Assembly (NCBI RefSeq): GCF_009363075.1
Contig: NZ_CP045293.1
Span: 5,925,501 to 5,989,500, forward strand
Direction of reading: 5' to 3'
Origin: Paenibacillus guangzhouensis
Lineage (GTDB): Bacteria > Bacillota > Bacilli > Paenibacillales > Paenibacillaceae
Length of the DNA: 64,000 nt
Every line of letters begins with the position of its first letter. The first letter of the stretch is position 1. Below are positions 44,817 to 53,183 of this stretch, piece by piece. Both the position numbers and the translations under genes were made by a program. The notes below the pieces were generated by a model that saw only the letters and a program-made list of their open reading frames with translations, was not told the origin of the DNA and did not search any database.

Positions 44817-47800
44817 TCATAGCTCATCGTGAGATTCCTCCTGCTTCATTGGCAAATACATGGTGACTTGCGTTCCGCTGCCAAGCTCGGAATGAATCGA
44901 TAGGGAGGAGCCTGGAATCGAAGCGATTCGTCTCTTAATATTGTGAAGGCCAATACCGCCATTACGCCCATTGCCTGCCTGTAGATAATACAGCCGATCG
45001 TCGGCGATCCCCGTACCGTCATCTTCAACTGTAATTTTAATATACTGATCGCCTTCGGAGATCTTTAAGGTCACGTGACCGTATCCCTCTTTCTCGAATA
45101 GACCATGGCGAATTGCATTCTCCACTAACGGCTGGATGCATAATGACGGGATTTCCACATCAAGCAAGGCATCGTCTACATATGCAATATAATCGAACCG
45201 TTCCCCAAAACGAGCTTTTTCGATTTCGACATAGGCATCGATTAGTTCGAGCTCCCGATGAAGAGGGACGAATAGCCGGGTCCGGTCCATGTCCAGAATG
45301 TAACGCAAGTACTGGCTCAGCATCGATAACAAATCTGCAGCTTTTTCCCCGTCTGTGTAGCAGAAGGAGATGACACTGCTCAGCGCATTATACAGAAAAT
45401 GCGGCTTAATCTGGGCTTGATGGAAAGCGAGTTCATTCTGAATGGCTTCCCGAATCGCTTTTTTCATCGAAATTAAATTCTGTACCCGCGCCATTAAAGT
45501 CTCTGTCTCGAACGGTTTGGTAATGAAATCATTCGCTCCTGCGCGCAGGCCGAGCGCAATTTCTTTGGTTGAATCTTTGGCGGTGGCGAACAGAATAGGA
45601 AGGTCTAGGATCGAATATTGTGCCCGAACGAGCTGACTGAGCTCGATACCGGATACCTTCGGCATCATCATATCGATAATGGCGAGGTCAATCTGTGAGC
45701 TGCTGCTTAATTTGAGCATCGCCTCATCGGCCGAGAACGCAGTAATGACGTTATACTGGTTGCGATTCAGAATACTGCGCAAGGTGTGGATATTCTCGAC
45801 TTCATCGTCGACAATGAGCACGGTATGCTCATATTGATTCATAATATCTAACGGCTCGTTGTCTATCTCTTCACGGCTCGCGGCTGTCTGCTTCCAGTTC
45901 GTCCCCTCTTGCAGAAGGAAGTGCTCCACGGCTGGCAGCGTAAAGGTGAATCGGCTCCCCATATCAAGCAAGGACCATTCCACGTAAATCTCTCCATCCA
46001 TAAGCTCGACCAACTTCCGGCTAATATAGAGCCCTAACCCTTCATGCGTATATTCCTCCTGGGTCAAGAAAGCATCCAGCTGGCCATAATCGTTGAAAAT
46101 CGTCTCATGCCGCTCAACCGGGATGCCTGTTCCGGTATCCTCCACGCTGATCAGGACAGCCGAATCTGTCTGTAACGCCTGAATTTTGATGTAGCCCGCA
46201 TCGGTATGCTTGATCGCATTCTGAACGAGATTGTATAGAATTTGACGTAAACGATTCTCATCTGCCATGACCCAGATATCAGCATCCACATCGTTGATAA
46301 ATTGGACCGGTTTCCCATGAAGTTCGAATTGCAGCACTTCGAGCACAATCTGAGCGACGACTTTCAGATCGACAGCCGTAGGGTAGAGACGAAGCTCTCC
46401 ATGATTGAGACGGGTGACATCAATGAGATCTTGAATCAGCATCGACAGCTTAAGCGAGGTATCCTTGATCAGCCATAGGTTCTGCTTCTGCCTGCTGGTC
46501 AGCATCTTCTCCTCGTCATCCAGCAGATGAGAGGTAATATTCATAATGCCGTGAAGTGGCGTTTTGAGCTCATGGGACGTATGCGTTAGAAATTCATCCT
46601 TTAAGCGGTTCGAGAGTTTCAGTTGATGCGTGAGCACTTCCGTCTTCTCGTACGCATTCGTGAACCGCAAAGCGAGCAGGATGTTCATGAAGATAATGAA
46701 CCCGAGAATGCCGAGAAAACCGAATAATTCGCTTCGCACCTGATATTCGGCGTAGAGTACGCTGAATACGAGATAGATGCCTAAGGAGAGCACGGAACCG
46801 ATGAATAGAATCAATTCTTTACGGTCTGCATCCGCCTGTTCCTTGCGAAGGAAGAGATAGACCATTCGACCGAATAAGAATAATGTGACGACAGCTAAAT
46901 ACTGGAATCCGTACACCTTCATATCGATAAAGACCGGATAAGGCAAGATCAGAACCGCAAGCAGATAAGCGATTAGCGGTGAGATCAAGAGCAGCAGCCT
47001 TCGTCTGGACATCAGCTTCGGTTCAATGGAGAAGAAGAAGATGTTGATCAGAATCGGCCCCAGGAATTCACTGAACTCCAGCGTCTTGTAGGCGAACATA
47101 AACGGCAACTCAGGCAGAAAGCGGAGTGCGATCTTCTCTCCGAGCAGAAGGTGAGTAACAAGCAGATTTAGTAGATACATACCGCTGTAGAGATAAGGCT
47201 TCTCCTTGCGGCGCAAGAGATAGAAGCTGATATGGTAGATGCCGAACATCCCTAAGACGAGAATCGTCCCCAAGCTGGACCCGAGCTGTATCCCGCTCAG
47301 CGTATTGATATCCTCATAACGCCCGAATTGAATCGCATTGACGATCCCGCCATTGACGAATACGAAGTTCGCTGTCTGGATGACGATATCGATCTTCGGA
47401 CCTTTTGCATTAAAATAGGCGGTGTACGGTGTATTTCCCGGCGTGTGCCGCTCAGCTTCGCTTGCCGGGTCACCGCTCTCTCCGAGGAGTCTGCCATTCA
47501 GGTAAAGACGATGCGACATGCGAATGTTGTTCACCTTGATCCCGTATATCCGTTCCTCGCCCGGCACGAGAATCTCCAGATGATAGGTCCCGAATCCTTT
47601 CTTGCTCATCTGGTTGGGGGCCGGGTCACCGGACCAGCTCTGGGGCACGGGCAAGTCGATGGAGGCTGCTTCGGGGCTGCGGTAGCCGCCCAAAGCTTCC
47701 GGATCTAGCAATCGATCTTTGTAGAACGTCCAATTTCCGTTAAGACTAATGACACCTTCCTTATCGAAATCCCATTTCGTGAGATCTAATAGACCATGTT

Positions 47801-47918
47801 CCGCTTTAGGCGCGTTAGCAGGAGTTAGACTAAGTGAATACACCCCAGCAAACAAGGCGATCGATAGAACAAATATAAATAAAATGCCGACAAGCGGACT
47901 AAAATGACTTTTTCGCAA
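44817..47918 (-). CDS. Hybrid sensor kinase with 7TMR-DISM input and two histidine-kinase cores
   Basis: About 1033 residues. One N-terminal membrane helix (VGILFIFVLSIALFAGVY) is followed by a roughly 160-residue extracellular beta domain of DISMED2 type (LNGNWTFYKDRLLDP, GFGTYHLEILVPG) and seven membrane helices (7TMR-DISM). Then come HisKA with phospho-His in HTSHELKTPLHG plus HATPase with DTGTGIP and GLGLYI, a receiver with VLIVDDE and LAIIDMMMPK, and finally a LytS-type kinase with HQAQIKPHFLYNALSS and a second HATPase with DDGTGIADD and GIGLHNIKRR. The DISM module suggests sensing of a carbohydrate-like ligand. The start TTG 47918 follows GGGGAG by six bases; TTG 47936 is the alternative. 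Confidence 0.88.
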   Translation of the reverse strand: MRKSHFSPLVGILFIFVLSIALFAGVYSLSLTPANAPKAEHGLLDLTKWDFDKEGVISLNGNWTFYKDRLLDPEALGGYRSPEAASIDLPVPQSWSGDPAPNQMSKKGFGTYHLEILVPGEERIYGIKVNNIRMSHRLYLNGRLLGESGDPASEAERHTPGNTPYTAYFNAKGPKIDIVIQTANFVFVNGGIVNAIQFGRYEDINTLSGIQLGSSLGTILVLGMFGIYHISFYLLRRKEKPYLYSGMYLLNLLVTHLLLGEKIALRFLPELPFMFAYKTLEFSEFLGPILINIFFFSIEPKLMSRRRLLLLISPLIAYLLAVLILPYPVFIDMKVYGFQYLAVVTLFLFGRMVYLFLRKEQADADRKELILFIGSVLSLGIYLVFSVLYAEYQVRSELFGFLGILGFIIFMNILLALRFTNAYEKTEVLTHQLKLSNRLKDEFLTHTSHELKTPLHGIMNITSHLLDDEEKMLTSRQKQNLWLIKDTSLKLSMLIQDLIDVTRLNHGELRLYPTAVDLKVVAQIVLEVLQFELHGKPVQFINDVDADIWVMADENRLRQILYNLVQNAIKHTDAGYIKIQALQTDSAVLISVEDTGTGIPVERHETIFNDYGQLDAFLTQEEYTHEGLGLYISRKLVELMDGEIYVEWSLLDMGSRFTFTLPAVEHFLLQEGTNWKQTAASREEIDNEPLDIMNQYEHTVLIVDDEVENIHTLRSILNRNQYNVITAFSADEAMLKLSSSSQIDLAIIDMMMPKVSGIELSQLVRAQYSILDLPILFATAKDSTKEIALGLRAGANDFITKPFETETLMARVQNLISMKKAIREAIQNELAFHQAQIKPHFLYNALSSVISFCYTDGEKAADLLSMLSQYLRYILDMDRTRLFVPLHRELELIDAYVEIEKARFGERFDYIAYVDDALLDVEIPSLCIQPLVENAIRHGLFEKEGYGHVTLKISEGDQYIKITVEDDGTGIADDRLYYLQAGNGRNGGIGLHNIKRRIASIPGSSLSIHSELGSGTQVTMYLPMKQEESHDEL

Positions 47919-47979
47919 ACGTATCTCCCCATCCAATTGACTACCATCCCATTCATTGTATCATTCCATACTCACGAAA

Positions 47980-48020
47980 TTCTCACAAGATCGATAATGG
48001 CGATAATGGTTTTGTGAGAA
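47980..48020. promoter_or_regulatory. Complex operator-like sequence between sensor kinase and HD-GYP gene
   Basis: TTCTCACAA (47980-47988) and TTGTGAGAA (48012-48020) are perfect inverse arms whose centres are 32 bases (about three helix turns) apart. Between them CGATAATGG occurs twice in tandem (47992-48000 and 48001-48009). Further CTCAC and TGAGAG copies lie 10-11 bases outside each arm. The layout suggests cooperative binding that could control both divergent genes. Confidence 0.5.
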
Positions 48021-48074
48021 ATTTGAGAGATAGCGTTGGTAGAGTAGAAGGTAAACAGGGAAGGAGGGACTCGT

Positions 48075-48980
48075 ATGATGCGACATACACATCTAACAAT
48101 GGAATCGATATCTGCGTTCGCTGGCGATCCAGACCATGTATGGGCTAAACGGATTGATGCGAGTGTGGCCGTGATGAAGGATATGACCGGATGGATGCTC
48201 CCGACGAAGAAGATCCCGCTGTTCGACATGCGGAAGCATTTCTTGCCTATGCTCCTGGAAGCAGCAGAAACGACGAATATCGCTAGCCTGCTCGCAGCGC
48301 TTCAATCCAAAGATGATTATCTATATCGGCACCCGATCGGAGTAGGCATAATCACTGCCGTCATCGGGAAGTGGATGGGTATGAACGAGGCGGAGTTGAC
48401 GCCGCTAGCAATGGCAGCTCTGCTGCATGATATAGGGAAGCTTCGGATTCCAGAGGAGATTCTGAATAAACCGGGGAAACTGACGAATGAAGAGAGGTTG
48501 CTGATGCGGAAACATACGATTTTCGGCTATAAAATGCTGATTGAGACCGTCGGAATGAACCATCGACAAATGCTCGTCGCGCTTCAGCATCATGAACGGC
48601 AGGATGGCAGTGGTTATCCGTTCGGCATTGGTGCGGTCAAAATCGATATCTACAGCCGGATTGTCGCGATTGCAGACATTTTCCACGCTGTATTGTCCCA
48701 CCGTATCTATCAGCGCGCGCATTCTTTTCATGCGTGTCTTCAGCAATTGAAGTTGAATGCCTTCGGGACGCTGGATCCGCAAATCTTGGGCATCTTCGTC
48801 CATAAGCTGATGCAGTCGCTGATCGGGAATCAAGCGGTCTTGTCCGATGGGCGCGTCGCAACGATCGTGATGATGAATCCGATCGATCCGTTCTATCCGC
48901 TCGTTCAGATCGATCGGGATTTCATCGATTTAAGCAAAGGCATGAAGCCAAAGATCAAACAAATTATTGCGTCCTCATAA
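48075..48980 (+). CDS. HD-GYP domain protein, probable cyclic-di-GMP phosphodiesterase
   Basis: 301 residues. The HD-GYP core is intact: YLYRHPIGVG, LLHDIGKLRIPEEILNKPGK, HHERQDGSGYPFGI and IVAIADIFHAV give the metal ligands and the GYP signature that typically hydrolyses c-di-GMP. The N-terminal 70 residues and the last 80 show no sensor domain I know. The C-terminal part (LSDGRVATIVMMNPIDPFYP) looks like the PilZ-like or beta tail found in several Paenibacillus HD-GYP proteins. The ribosome site is AAGGAGGG. It diverges from the kinase gene, and its last 17 bases overlap those of the convergent protease gene. Confidence 0.87.
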   Translation: MMRHTHLTMESISAFAGDPDHVWAKRIDASVAVMKDMTGWMLPTKKIPLFDMRKHFLPMLLEAAETTNIASLLAALQSKDDYLYRHPIGVGIITAVIGKWMGMNEAELTPLAMAALLHDIGKLRIPEEILNKPGKLTNEERLLMRKHTIFGYKMLIETVGMNHRQMLVALQHHERQDGSGYPFGIGAVKIDIYSRIVAIADIFHAVLSHRIYQRAHSFHACLQQLKLNAFGTLDPQILGIFVHKLMQSLIGNQAVLSDGRVATIVMMNPIDPFYPLVQIDRDFIDLSKGMKPKIKQIIASS

Positions 48981-49665
48981 TTTTCCGGGGTTGGGAGGGC
49001 TTGCGGAATTCTCTCATAAATTGTCCCAATGCATATCGTGCACAAGCTATTGCGACAATCGCGAACAATAAAGCCCAGACGACGGCAGGGATATAAGTTG
49101 CCTCCCACAGATTCGCGGCATCCCCCGCATACCCGGGCGAAGTGACTGCCGTGAACACCAGATATACCGGGGCAAAGACGGATTCGACCAAGCAAATAAA
49201 TGCAATGAGAACGAAATAGAGTTCACGTACGAGCAACCAAGGAATCCACAACATGAAGAGGTTGATCGCGAGGAATCCGATCGCCCAGAAGACACCGAAG
49301 CCGTTGCGAATGAAGAAAATTAAATTGATCAATGTGATGACGCTTAGCAGAATTAATCCTGCACGTGCTTTGTCGCGCGCATACAGGGCGAACAGGAGCG
49401 CCGTGAACAACGATGCCGTGATGTACCCAGCGAGTGAGATCGGAATGAATCTCCACGAGTCCCACACTTCGGAATAGGTAACGCCGCTGTGATCATTGAA
49501 TAAATGAATATAGAGCACTTTGCCCGACAACACCAAGGTGACGAGCGCGTGCCCAAATTCATGGATCATCGTGTCTACATTACGGAAATACGAATTAAAA
49601 GGAATGATATACGTTAAGATCGCAGCGATGACGATGAAGATGATTGTTGTTCCCCATTTACCCAT
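48964..49665 (-). CDS. M50-like membrane metalloprotease
   Basis: A 233-residue membrane protein with HEFGH in DTMIHEFGHALVTLVLSG, the zinc-binding motif of M50 site-2-type peptidases, on the second hydrophobic segment. Five to six membrane helices are visible. A second-site NPDG-type motif is not evident, so it belongs to the divergent YugP/M50B-like group or could be inactive. The start ATG 49665 follows GAGGTG by ten bases; the ATG at 49683 lacks a site. Convergent overlap with the HD-GYP gene by 17 bases. Confidence 0.7.
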   Translation of the reverse strand: MGKWGTTIIFIVIAAILTYIIPFNSYFRNVDTMIHEFGHALVTLVLSGKVLYIHLFNDHSGVTYSEVWDSWRFIPISLAGYITASLFTALLFALYARDKARAGLILLSVITLINLIFFIRNGFGVFWAIGFLAINLFMLWIPWLLVRELYFVLIAFICLVESVFAPVYLVFTAVTSPGYAGDAANLWEATYIPAVVWALLFAIVAIACARYALGQFMREFRKPSQPRKIMRTQ

Positions 49666-49743
49666 TTGGCTCGCACACCTCATTTACAGATTACGGAATC
49701 TATCGCTTATAGCATAGAGGATGCCAGCCAGGTTTGCAAACGA

Positions 49744-50058
49744 TTAGGTTAACAACTTCAGGCCGACCGCGGAGCAGAGGACCATCGAGATGAATAGAAT
49801 TCGGCGCCACTCTTTGGACTCACCGTAGAAGAACATTCCGAGCAGTGCGCCGCCTGCTGTGCCGATGCCGGTCCATACCGCATATGCCGTCCCCATGGAG
49901 ATCGTACGCATCGAGAAGGACAAGAAGCCGAAGCTGCACGCGAAGGTGATCGCCAAGAGCAAGTACGAGACGAGTTTGCCGTCGCGATTGATCTTATTGA
50001 TCGCCATGACGCCGGCCACCTCACAGAATCCCGCAACAATTAGAGATAACCAAGCCAT
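49744..50058 (-). CDS. ykkD: Small multidrug resistance (SMR) exporter subunit, YkkD type
   Basis: 104 residues and four membrane helices. The membrane-embedded Glu is in GFCEVAGV, and GTAYAVWTGIGTAGGALLGM and LCSAVGLKLL match YkkD closely. It is expected to form a heterodimer with the YkkC-type product of the preceding gene. The start ATG shares a base with the ykkC stop (TAATG), with AAAGGAGG just upstream, so translation is coupled. In Bacillus subtilis the homologous pair is under a guanidine riboswitch; here a TetR gene heads the unit. Confidence 0.87.
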   Translation of the reverse strand: MAWLSLIVAGFCEVAGVMAINKINRDGKLVSYLLLAITFACSFGFLSFSMRTISMGTAYAVWTGIGTAGGALLGMFFYGESKEWRRILFISMVLCSAVGLKLLT

Positions 50059-50390
50059 TACGCCTCAGCCTCCTTTGGTTTGGTAATGGATTTGAGACCG
50101 ACGACGCCTGCAACGAGCAAGGCAATCAGCAGGATCTTGACCAAGTTGAAAGGTTCTCCGAAAAATAACATTTCCGCGATAACCGCTCCGGCCGTCCCCA
50201 GCCCCGTAAATACGGCGTAGACCGTCCCCAGTGGCAGCGCTTTGGATGCCCGCATGAAGACCGTAAAACAAATTGCAATTACAATAATGGTGCCAAGCCA
50301 CTCGTACCAGGTCGATGCATGCTTCAGTCCGGATACCCAGACCACTTCAAGCATGGATGCGATCAGCACCATGAGCCAATGCTTATTCAT
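50058..50390 (-). CDS. ykkC: Small multidrug resistance (SMR) exporter subunit, YkkC type
   Basis: 110 residues and four membrane helices, with the essential Glu in MLEVVWVSGLKHAS and the helix 3 signature GTVYAVFTGLGTAG. It ends in a short charged tail. Close to YkkC by eye. A proton-coupled exporter of cationic drugs or guanidinium-like compounds with YkkD. The start ATG 50390 follows GGGGGAA; the longer frame overlaps the TetR gene. It lies 23 bases downstream of the TetR stop. Confidence 0.87.
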   Translation of the reverse strand: MNKHWLMVLIASMLEVVWVSGLKHASTWYEWLGTIIVIAICFTVFMRASKALPLGTVYAVFTGLGTAGAVIAEMLFFGEPFNLVKILLIALLVAGVVGLKSITKPKEAEA

Positions 50391-50413
50391 GATTGATTCC
50401 CCCATCTGTTGTT

Positions 50414-50995
50414 CTAAGTTGAAGATATTCCTCTCCAGAAAACCTTCCACGACGCTTTAAGGCGGCGGTTGTATCGCTCTTGTCCGCTGTACAGCAATTC
50501 GATTTGCAGCCCATCCGACAGGCATAAGAAGGCGGATGCTGCATGGTCCGCTCCAATGCCGCGCAGCTCCCCCAGATCACAGGATGATTGGATTGTCTGG
50601 ACAAGTGCCTGTTCCCATTGATCGAGATGGGCATAGATCTTCTTCGAAACCTGATCGCACAGATTTTTCGGCGGAATGAATGAGACGCGCAGCAGGAATT
50701 TCGCGGCTTCGCTCTGTTCATACCGCTTAAGCTGATAAGCTAAGACGCCATACAGCCGCTCTTCTAATGAGTCTTGCTGATGATCATGCATGTATTGGAT
50801 CAGTGCTTGATATTCTTCATGAAGCACCTCATCCAAGACATGCAGGAACAAGTCTTCTTTTCCTTTAAAATGCGCATATATCGAAGGCTTCTTAATGCCG
50901 ACATCTTCTGCGATCTGCGAGAGTGACGCTCCGCTGTATCCATGGATAGCGAAATGTTCTAGCGCGACCTGTTGAATACGAGCTGCTGTGGACAT
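50414..50995 (-). CDS. TetR-family repressor
   Basis: 193 residues. The N-terminal helix-turn-helix is GYSGASLSQIAEDVGIKKPSIYAHFKGKEDLF split over the usual three helices. The C-terminal ligand and dimer domain has no recognisable specificity. It is the first gene of a tetR-ykkC-ykkD unit, so it probably senses an exporter substrate and represses its own operon through the dyad found 28 bases upstream of its start. Confidence 0.9.
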   Translation of the reverse strand: MSTAARIQQVALEHFAIHGYSGASLSQIAEDVGIKKPSIYAHFKGKEDLFLHVLDEVLHEEYQALIQYMHDHQQDSLEERLYGVLAYQLKRYEQSEAAKFLLRVSFIPPKNLCDQVSKKIYAHLDQWEQALVQTIQSSCDLGELRGIGADHAASAFLCLSDGLQIELLYSGQERYNRRLKASWKVFWRGISST

Positions 50996-51022
50996 GAACG
51001 ACGTACCTCCTTATTTTGTCTA

Positions 51023-51038
51023 CCTACCGTTCGTTAGG
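51023..51038 (-). promoter_or_regulatory. Candidate TetR operator
   Basis: CCTACCGTTCGTTAGG is an imperfect 16-base dyad (CCTA/TAGG ends, CGTTCG core) just upstream of the TetR gene. It has the size and form typical of self-binding TetR sites. Confidence 0.6.
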
Positions 51039-51156
51039 CACTATGCAATATATCACACGAAATGTTCGAATGTCAACGGCCTGATTGACAGAAATCACTG
51101 CCGAGCTTAGGGGTCTCAAGGTAGATTGAGAACGATAGAACACGGAAGGAGCGTGA

Positions 51157-51489
51157 ATGAGCTTGGCGAATACAGGCCCGCGCATTCAACAAGAGAAAAC
51201 GACGGTAGAACAAATGATTCGAATCGCATGTCGAGGTAGACATCATCAGAAGGAAATGCTGTGCGATTCATGCCAGCAGCTGCTTCAATACGCGCATACA
51301 CGGCTTGACTACTGCCGCTTCGGTGAGCAGAAGAGCACCTGCGGCGCATGTCCCATTCATTGTTACAAGCCGGCCATGCGCGAGGAGATTCGTGTCGTGA
51401 TGCGATATGCAGGTCCGCGTATGCTGCTGCATCACCCCGCGGATTTCATTCGACATGCGATTCATGGGATGAGGCGAAAACGGAAGTAG
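51157..51489 (+). CDS. YgbA-family (nitrous oxide-stimulated promoter) protein
   Basis: A 110-residue basic cytoplasmic protein of the YgbA family. Six Cys sit in the central half: CDSCQQLLQYA, then CRFGEQKSTCGACPIHCYKP, then VMRYAGPRMLLHHP. The spacing suggests a metal or iron-sulfur site. In enteric bacteria the homologue is induced by nitric oxide through NsrR; the biochemical role is not well known. Ribosome site AAGGAGCG. I could not find a convincing NsrR or FNR site in the short upstream gap. Divergent from the TetR operon. Confidence 0.85.
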   Translation: MSLANTGPRIQQEKTTVEQMIRIACRGRHHQKEMLCDSCQQLLQYAHTRLDYCRFGEQKSTCGACPIHCYKPAMREEIRVVMRYAGPRMLLHHPADFIRHAIHGMRRKRK

Positions 51490-51565
51490 TGTTCTCTTTC
51501 CTCGGCCTACAGCATGGGGTATAGTATTATTGCAATGGAACAACCTCATGGAAAGAGGAATTGAG

Positions 51566-53080
51566 ATGAATCGCATATTGAAATTGCTCATTTTCATCCT
51601 CGTATGCGTGATGTTCGTATATTCGAGCATTGGTCTATTCGGCTATACCGTACCTGCTGTAGTCAGTATTTCCACCTCGCTTACGGTGATATTTATTGGA
51701 CTTATTATTTTTATGGAGAATCGGCATCCTTCGAGCACGATGGCATGGATTTTGCTGCTAGCATTATTGCCGGTGGTTGGGTTTGTTTTTTTCCTGATCT
51801 TTGGTCAGACGTACCGGAGCAAACGGCGCAAATACTTGGAGAAAGGGATGCGTGATCAGGAGGCCTATCAGCATTACAAGCAGCAAATTCTTCGCAATGA
51901 AGAGGAAATTAAGGATTATTGCGAGGATCAGCAGAAGATGTTCCGCCTATCCTTGAAGCTCGCCAAAAGCACAATTTCATTCTCAGGCAGCAGTACGGAG
52001 GTACTGACCAATGGGAAGAAAACATTTGATGCGTTAATTCGGGAACTAGAGCTCGCTCAGCATCACATCCATATGGAGTATTACATTTATCGAAATGACC
52101 ACATCGGTACGCAGATTAAAGACATCCTTGTGCAGAAGGCGAGAGCTGGCGTCGAGGTGCGCTTCCTCTACGATGCGGTTGGGAGTTATCAGCTGCCGTC
52201 TTCGTTCCTCCAAGAGATGCGAAATGCAGGGATTGAAGTGATGTCCTTCATGCCGGTCAAGTTCCCTACGTTCTCGAATAAGCTGAACTATCGTAATCAT
52301 CGTAAAATTGTTGTGATTGACGGCAATGTCGGATTTATGGGCGGATTGAACGTCGGAGACGAGTATTTGAGCCGCAGCAAGACGTACGGATTCTGGCGGG
52401 ATACGCATATGATAATTAAGGGGGAAGCGGTTCGAACTCTTCAGATTATCTTCATGCAGGACTGGCAGTATATGACCGGGAAATCGTTCCTGCTGCCGGA
52501 ATATTTCACTCCTGCTAGCGTGGAGAGCACGCCGGGTGCGGTGCAAATTATTCCGAGCGGACCAGATAATGAATGGACGACGATGAAAAGTCTGTTCTTC
52601 TCCATGATCACATCGGCGAAGGAGTCGATTTGGATTGCGACACCTTATTTTATACCGGATGAAGATATATTAAGCGCTCTTCGGATCGCTGCGCTGTCCG
52701 GCATCGAAGTTCGTATTCTTTTCCCAGCCAAACCAGATAAATGGTTGCCGTTCCTCGCATCCCATTCGTATTTCAGCGGATTGATCGATGCGGGCGTTGA
52801 GATTTACGAATATGAACGCGGTTTCTTGCATTCCAAGCTGATGATTATTGATGGCGAGACGGCATCGATTGGTACGGCGAACATGGATATGCGCAGCTTC
52901 CATTTGAATTTCGAGGTGAATGCGCTATTGGTGCGTACCGCAAGTGTGCAGAGAATGGTGCAGGATTTCGAACGGGACATGACGTTTGCCAGCCGGATTG
53001 ATTCGGAGAAGTTCGCGAGTAAGAAGGTGGTTGTTCGGTTCTTGGAATCGGCAGCAAGGCTGTTCTCTCCGTTGCTATAA
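51566..53080 (+). CDS. cls: Cardiolipin synthase (phospholipase D family)
   Basis: A 504-residue membrane enzyme that condenses two phosphatidylglycerols to cardiolipin and glycerol. Two N-terminal membrane helices (LLIFILVCVMFVYSSIG and SLTVIFIGLIIFME) precede two PLD catalytic motifs: HRKIVVIDGNVGFMGGLN near residue 245 and HSKLMIIDGETASIGTANMD near 425, each with H-K-D. Start ATG 51566 follows AAAGAGG; ATG 51530 has no site. Monocistronic. Confidence 0.92.
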   Translation: MNRILKLLIFILVCVMFVYSSIGLFGYTVPAVVSISTSLTVIFIGLIIFMENRHPSSTMAWILLLALLPVVGFVFFLIFGQTYRSKRRKYLEKGMRDQEAYQHYKQQILRNEEEIKDYCEDQQKMFRLSLKLAKSTISFSGSSTEVLTNGKKTFDALIRELELAQHHIHMEYYIYRNDHIGTQIKDILVQKARAGVEVRFLYDAVGSYQLPSSFLQEMRNAGIEVMSFMPVKFPTFSNKLNYRNHRKIVVIDGNVGFMGGLNVGDEYLSRSKTYGFWRDTHMIIKGEAVRTLQIIFMQDWQYMTGKSFLLPEYFTPASVESTPGAVQIIPSGPDNEWTTMKSLFFSMITSAKESIWIATPYFIPDEDILSALRIAALSGIEVRILFPAKPDKWLPFLASHSYFSGLIDAGVEIYEYERGFLHSKLMIIDGETASIGTANMDMRSFHLNFEVNALLVRTASVQRMVQDFERDMTFASRIDSEKFASKKVVVRFLESAARLFSPLL

Positions 53081-53130
53081 GTTAACAGGGGTATCGCGGG
53101 CAGATTGAGTTTATTTTAACTATAAGTAAG

Positions 53131-53156
53131 AATTCAAAAAGTTGATTTTTTGAATT
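53131..53156 (+). promoter_or_regulatory. Perfect AT-rich dyad in the sdaAB leader
   Basis: AATTCAAAAA (53131-53140) and TTTTTGAATT (53147-53156) are exact inverse copies around six bases, ending 27 bases before the sdaAB start. It may be an operator, or an RNA hairpin near the ribosome site. Confidence 0.4.
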
Positions 53157-53183
53157 TCCGAACGGAAGAAGGAGTGAGCGGGG

